This document shows, one piece after another, positions 24,606-27,152 of a stretch of DNA of 27,152 nucleotides. Origin of the DNA: an uncultured Bacilli bacterium (GTDB lineage Bacteria > Bacillota_I > Bacilli_A > RF39 > UBA660); assembly GCA_944350395.1 (NCBI GenBank), contig CALVPA010000038.1, positions 1 through 27,152 on the forward strand, written 5' to 3'. Position 1 is the stretch's first letter; each line of letters starts with the position of its first letter. A model generated the notes under the pieces. The model was not told the origin of the DNA and made no database searches. It saw only the letters and a program-made list of their open reading frames with translations. The translations under genes were made by a program, and so were the position numbers.

Positions 24606-25112
24606 ATGAAAGAAATGAATGAAACAAAGAAAAACATGATTAAAATTGGAATTGCCTTATTTGTTTTACTTATATTTTTAGGATTTAATTTATATCAAAA
24701 TTATGAAAAATATAAAAAAGAAAGTGAAATAAGTCAAGAAAAAACAATAGTTACTGACAATAGCCGGTATTTTACTGTAATAAATTGTGTGAAAAAATAT
24801 TTAAATTATGTAAAAGCTAATAATACAGAAAACATATTGCTTCTATTAAATCAAGAATATAAAAATCTTTATAATATTAATGAATCCAATTTAAACAATT
24901 TTATTCCTTCAATTGAAGATAACGTAATTGTCGATTATAAAGGCGATATAATGTATCAAAAAAGGATATCTAAAAATGTAACCGAATATTATGTTTACGG
25001 CCAAATAGAAAAATCAATAATGGACGAAATGAGCACACTAATAGATTACAATTTGACAGTTATTCTCTACGAAAATGAATTATTATTTTCTATTAGACCG
25101 GGAGTAGAGTGA
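24606..25112 (+). CDS. VirB8-like (NTF2-fold candidate) bitopic T4SS protein 1
   Basis: A 168-residue protein with a short cytoplasmic N-terminus, one hydrophobic segment (about 13-30) and an extracytoplasmic domain of about 120 residues. The domain begins with helices (YFTVINCVKKYLNYVKA, then ENILLLLNQEYKNLY) and ends with strands (VTEYYVYGQIE, NLTVILYENELLFSI). This helix-then-sheet order is that of NTF2-like VirB8 proteins such as TraM and TcpC, which form the periplasmic-side scaffold in Gram-positive T4SSs. GGTGA lies four bases before ATG 24606. The next gene follows at once and looks like a paralogue. No sequence motif is diagnostic for this fold, so the call rests on topology and position. 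Confidence 0.55.
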   Translation: MKEMNETKKNMIKIGIALFVLLIFLGFNLYQNYEKYKKESEISQEKTIVTDNSRYFTVINCVKKYLNYVKANNTENILLLLNQEYKNLYNINESNLNNFIPSIEDNVIVDYKGDIMYQKRISKNVTEYYVYGQIEKSIMDEMSTLIDYNLTVILYENELLFSIRPGVE

Positions 25113-25116
25113 TTTG

Positions 25117-25617
25117 ATGAAAAATAAAAATTTACTTGTATATATAATTATTATTGCTATTATGATTTTTATAGGAATATATGCCATTATAAATAATTTA
25201 ATTAAATCTGAATATTCACCAGATTATACTTTAGATGATTTTTACATAATTCCAAATAAAAAGATCGAAGTTAATGGTTATACTGTTTCAACAGTAAATG
25301 ATGAAGATATGGTAAATACATACTTTAATATATATACTTTAATGTTATTTGAAGATATTGATAAGGCTTATTCAAAATTAAATGAAGATTATCGCAATAA
25401 AAAATACCCAGATATTAATAGTTTTAAAAATTATGTTTCTAGCATTACAGACAATTTTACAGAATTGCCTCAGATAAGCGAATACTATATAGATAATAAA
25501 GATGAGAAAACTGTATATAAAATTATAGATAAAAATGGAAATAAATACATATTTGTAGTAACGGCAGTTATGGAGTACGAAGTATATTTTGATGAAAATA
25601 CTGTAGCGATAGAATAG
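25117..25617 (+). CDS. VirB8-like (NTF2-fold candidate) bitopic T4SS protein 2
   Basis: A 166-residue protein with one N-terminal hydrophobic segment (about 8-28) and an extracytoplasmic part. There is a spacer with strands (KIEVNGYTVST), then helices (VNTYFNIYTLMLFEDIDKAY, SFKNYVSSI), then strands (KTVYKIIDKNGNKYIFVVTA, MEYEVYFDENTVAIE). It has the same plan as the preceding gene, so the two are probably divergent copies that could form a heteromeric ring. ATG 25117 is chosen over the in-frame TTG 25114 because the GGAGTAGAGTGA purine-rich region fits it better. It starts four bases after the previous stop. The VirB8 role is inferred from fold pattern and context. Confidence 0.52.
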   Translation: MKNKNLLVYIIIIAIMIFIGIYAIINNLIKSEYSPDYTLDDFYIIPNKKIEVNGYTVSTVNDEDMVNTYFNIYTLMLFEDIDKAYSKLNEDYRNKKYPDINSFKNYVSSITDNFTELPQISEYYIDNKDEKTVYKIIDKNGNKYIFVVTAVMEYEVYFDENTVAIE

Positions 25618-25665
25618 TAATTTTAAAAAAAATAAGTTATAATTAAAGCGAAAAGGGAGAATATT

Positions 25666-27152
25666 ATGAAATTGAAAATTAGGGTAACAAAAAAAGATTT
25701 TATTTTATTCATATGTATTTGTATTGCATTATTTATAGGATGTGCGATACTTTCAATAAATTTTCTTTCTTTGAGTGATGGAGGAAATTTAGTCGGATTA
25801 AACATATTTACTCATTATAGTATGAAAGCTTTTGGACTTACTGTATTATTATTTATCGCTTCTTTAGTAGTTATTTTTATGAGTGTATCTAGTACGATTT
25901 TTAATTTTGAAAAAGGCGGATTTGGACTTACTTTTGGTGCCAAAGAAGAAAAAGGATATAACAGATGGACTACTGAAAAAGAAATGAAAAATGCATTTGG
26001 AATTAAAAAAGTTCCCGTTAATGCTCTTACTTCGGATGCTGGTGGAGTGGTTTTAATAAATGATGGTAAAAACATGTGGGTAGATGATAGCGAATACCAT
26101 ACTCTCATCATAGGCCAATCGGGTAGTGGAAAAACCACAGCACTAGTTGATCCACAAGTCTATAGCCTTTGTAAACATGGAGAAAGTATGGTTATTACTG
26201 ATCCTAAGGGTGAAATCTACAGACATCATGCAAATAGATTAAGAGCAAAAGGTTATAAAATCGTCGTAATAAATTTTAGGGATCCTAGGGAAGGCAATGC
26301 CTGGAATCCACTTACTGTTCCGTATAAAATGTTTAAGCAGGGAAAAACTGATAAAGCAAAAGAGCTACTAGAAGATATAAGCCAAAATATATTAATCGAT
26401 CCTAAAAACAATAATGATCCATTTTGGGAAAGAAGTGCTGCTGATTATTTTTCTGGCCTTTGTATAGGATTATTTGAAAATGCTAAAGAAAATGAAGTAA
26501 ATATTTCGTCGGTCAGTAATATGGCCACGATTGGAGAAGAAAAAAATGGAATTTCTACATATGCAAAAGATTACTTTACTCTGAAGGGAGAAACTTCTAG
26601 CGCATATGAATATGCTAAAGCAACTTTTTCAGCACCTAACGATACTAAATCTAGCATTTTATCGGTATTTCAAAGCAAGATAAGAGTATTTTCTACTCGT
26701 GAAGAATTATCAGAAATGCTCAGTTATAGCGATTTCAATATGGAAGATATCGGACGCGAAAAAACGGCTGTATTCTTAATAGTACACGATGAAAAGACGA
26801 CATATCATTCACTTGCCACTATATTTATAAAACAATTGTATGAGGTATTGATTGATGTCGCCCATAAAAATCCTAATGGAGAGTTAAAATATAGAACAAA
26901 TTTCATATTAGACGAATTTGCCAATATGCCACAGCTCAGAGACGTAACATCTATGGTAACAGCGGCACGTAGTAGAAAGATTAGATTTACTTTTATAATT
27001 CAGAATTTTTCTCAACTCGATGAAGTATATGGTGAAAAAAATGCTGAAACTATTAGGAGTAACTGTGGTAATACTATATACTTATTAACAAACGAATTAT
27101 CAGCTTTAGAAGAGATAAGCAAACTTTGTGGTGAAGTTAAATCAAAAGAAAA
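25666..27152 (+). CDS. VirD4/TraG-type coupling protein (partial, 3' end outside the window)
   Basis: The first 495 residues of a T4SS coupling ATPase, which selects substrates and hands them to the channel. Two hydrophobic segments (about 11-33 and 51-73) are followed by the ATPase domain: Walker A GQSGSGKTT (150-158), the family motif VITDPKGEIY, WNPL after GNA, Walker B FILDEFANMP (D416, E417), and the arginine-bearing AARSRKIRFTFIIQNFSQL. All are typical of the VirD4/TraG/TcpA group, with no missing key residue. GGGAG precedes ATG 25666. The frame stays open to the last base, so the C-terminus, where substrate-binding additions usually sit, cannot be seen. Its presence implies that the system transports a selected substrate rather than being only a pilus. 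Confidence 0.93.
   Translation, partial: MKLKIRVTKKDFILFICICIALFIGCAILSINFLSLSDGGNLVGLNIFTHYSMKAFGLTVLLFIASLVVIFMSVSSTIFNFEKGGFGLTFGAKEEKGYNRWTTEKEMKNAFGIKKVPVNALTSDAGGVVLINDGKNMWVDDSEYHTLIIGQSGSGKTTALVDPQVYSLCKHGESMVITDPKGEIYRHHANRLRAKGYKIVVINFRDPREGNAWNPLTVPYKMFKQGKTDKAKELLEDISQNILIDPKNNNDPFWERSAADYFSGLCIGLFENAKENEVNISSVSNMATIGEEKNGISTYAKDYFTLKGETSSAYEYAKATFSAPNDTKSSILSVFQSKIRVFSTREELSEMLSYSDFNMEDIGREKTAVFLIVHDEKTTYHSLATIFIKQLYEVLIDVAHKNPNGELKYRTNFILDEFANMPQLRDVTSMVTAARSRKIRFTFIIQNFSQLDEVYGEKNAETIRSNCGNTIYLLTNELSALEEISKLCGEVKSKE

Noticed and set aside
25638..25643. TATAAT before the VirD4-like gene as a separate promoter
   Set aside because: No acceptable -35 lies at a proper distance and there is no TGn extension. 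Co-transcription with the upstream genes is simpler.

Overview
The window is strongly A+T-rich and densely coded. Every convincing gene lies on the + strand and gaps are short. TGA is used as a stop (for example at the ends of the genes at 27, 14210 upstream and 24606) and Trp is TGG, so this is the standard bacterial code. Shine-Dalgarno sites are of the AAAGGAGG/GGTGA type, promoters are sigma-A-like, and nothing points to an outer membrane. Together this suggests a low-GC Firmicutes/Bacilli-type bacterium, possibly one of the gut lineages related to Mollicutes; the lineage is an inference. No rRNA, tRNA, CRISPR array, transposase, integrase or relaxase was seen.

Region 1 (1-5900) looks like ordinary chromosome: an MscS-type channel, a DUF6512-like membrane protein, a YugP-type membrane zinc metallopeptidase with its own promoter, and a heterodimeric ABC exporter whose two subunits carry complementary degenerate ATP sites. 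It closes with an intrinsic terminator.

Region 2 (5900-7385) is a single-gene unit with its own promoter and terminator. It encodes a protein with the overall layout of cofactor-independent phosphoglycerate mutase in which essentially all catalytic and metal-binding positions are replaced, so it is a likely pseudoenzyme.

Region 3 (7385-14940) is a three-gene operon behind a strong promoter. It encodes three N-terminally membrane-anchored, beta-rich proteins of decreasing size (1768, 469 and 241 aa). The first two have a Gly/Ser/Glu/Asp-rich linker followed by Fn3-like repeats; the third is only anchor plus membrane-proximal domain.

Region 4 (14940-27152, running off the end) is a Gram-positive-type type IV secretion system (T4SS). 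It has four VirB2/pilin-like two-helix membrane proteins in tandem, the first three with their own promoters, then VirB6-like, VirB3/PrgI-like, a VirB4 ATPase split into two coupled genes, a bifunctional M23 plus lysozyme-like cell-wall hydrolase (VirB1 role), two small NTF2/VirB8-like proteins, and a VirD4/TraG coupling ATPase cut by the window end. Three of the pilin-like proteins share a C-x2-C-x3-P-x4-C tail not familiar to me from VirB2 families.

Working model (inference): regions 3 and 4 form one cell-surface machine. VirB4, VirB3, VirB6, VirB8 and VirD4 would form the inner-membrane translocase, the hydrolase opens the wall, the pilin-like proteins form a disulfide-stabilised membrane or extracellular element, and the Fn3 giant reaches out to a partner surface. 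With no relaxase in view, it could be a conjugation apparatus whose relaxase lies outside, or a protein-delivery or contact system.
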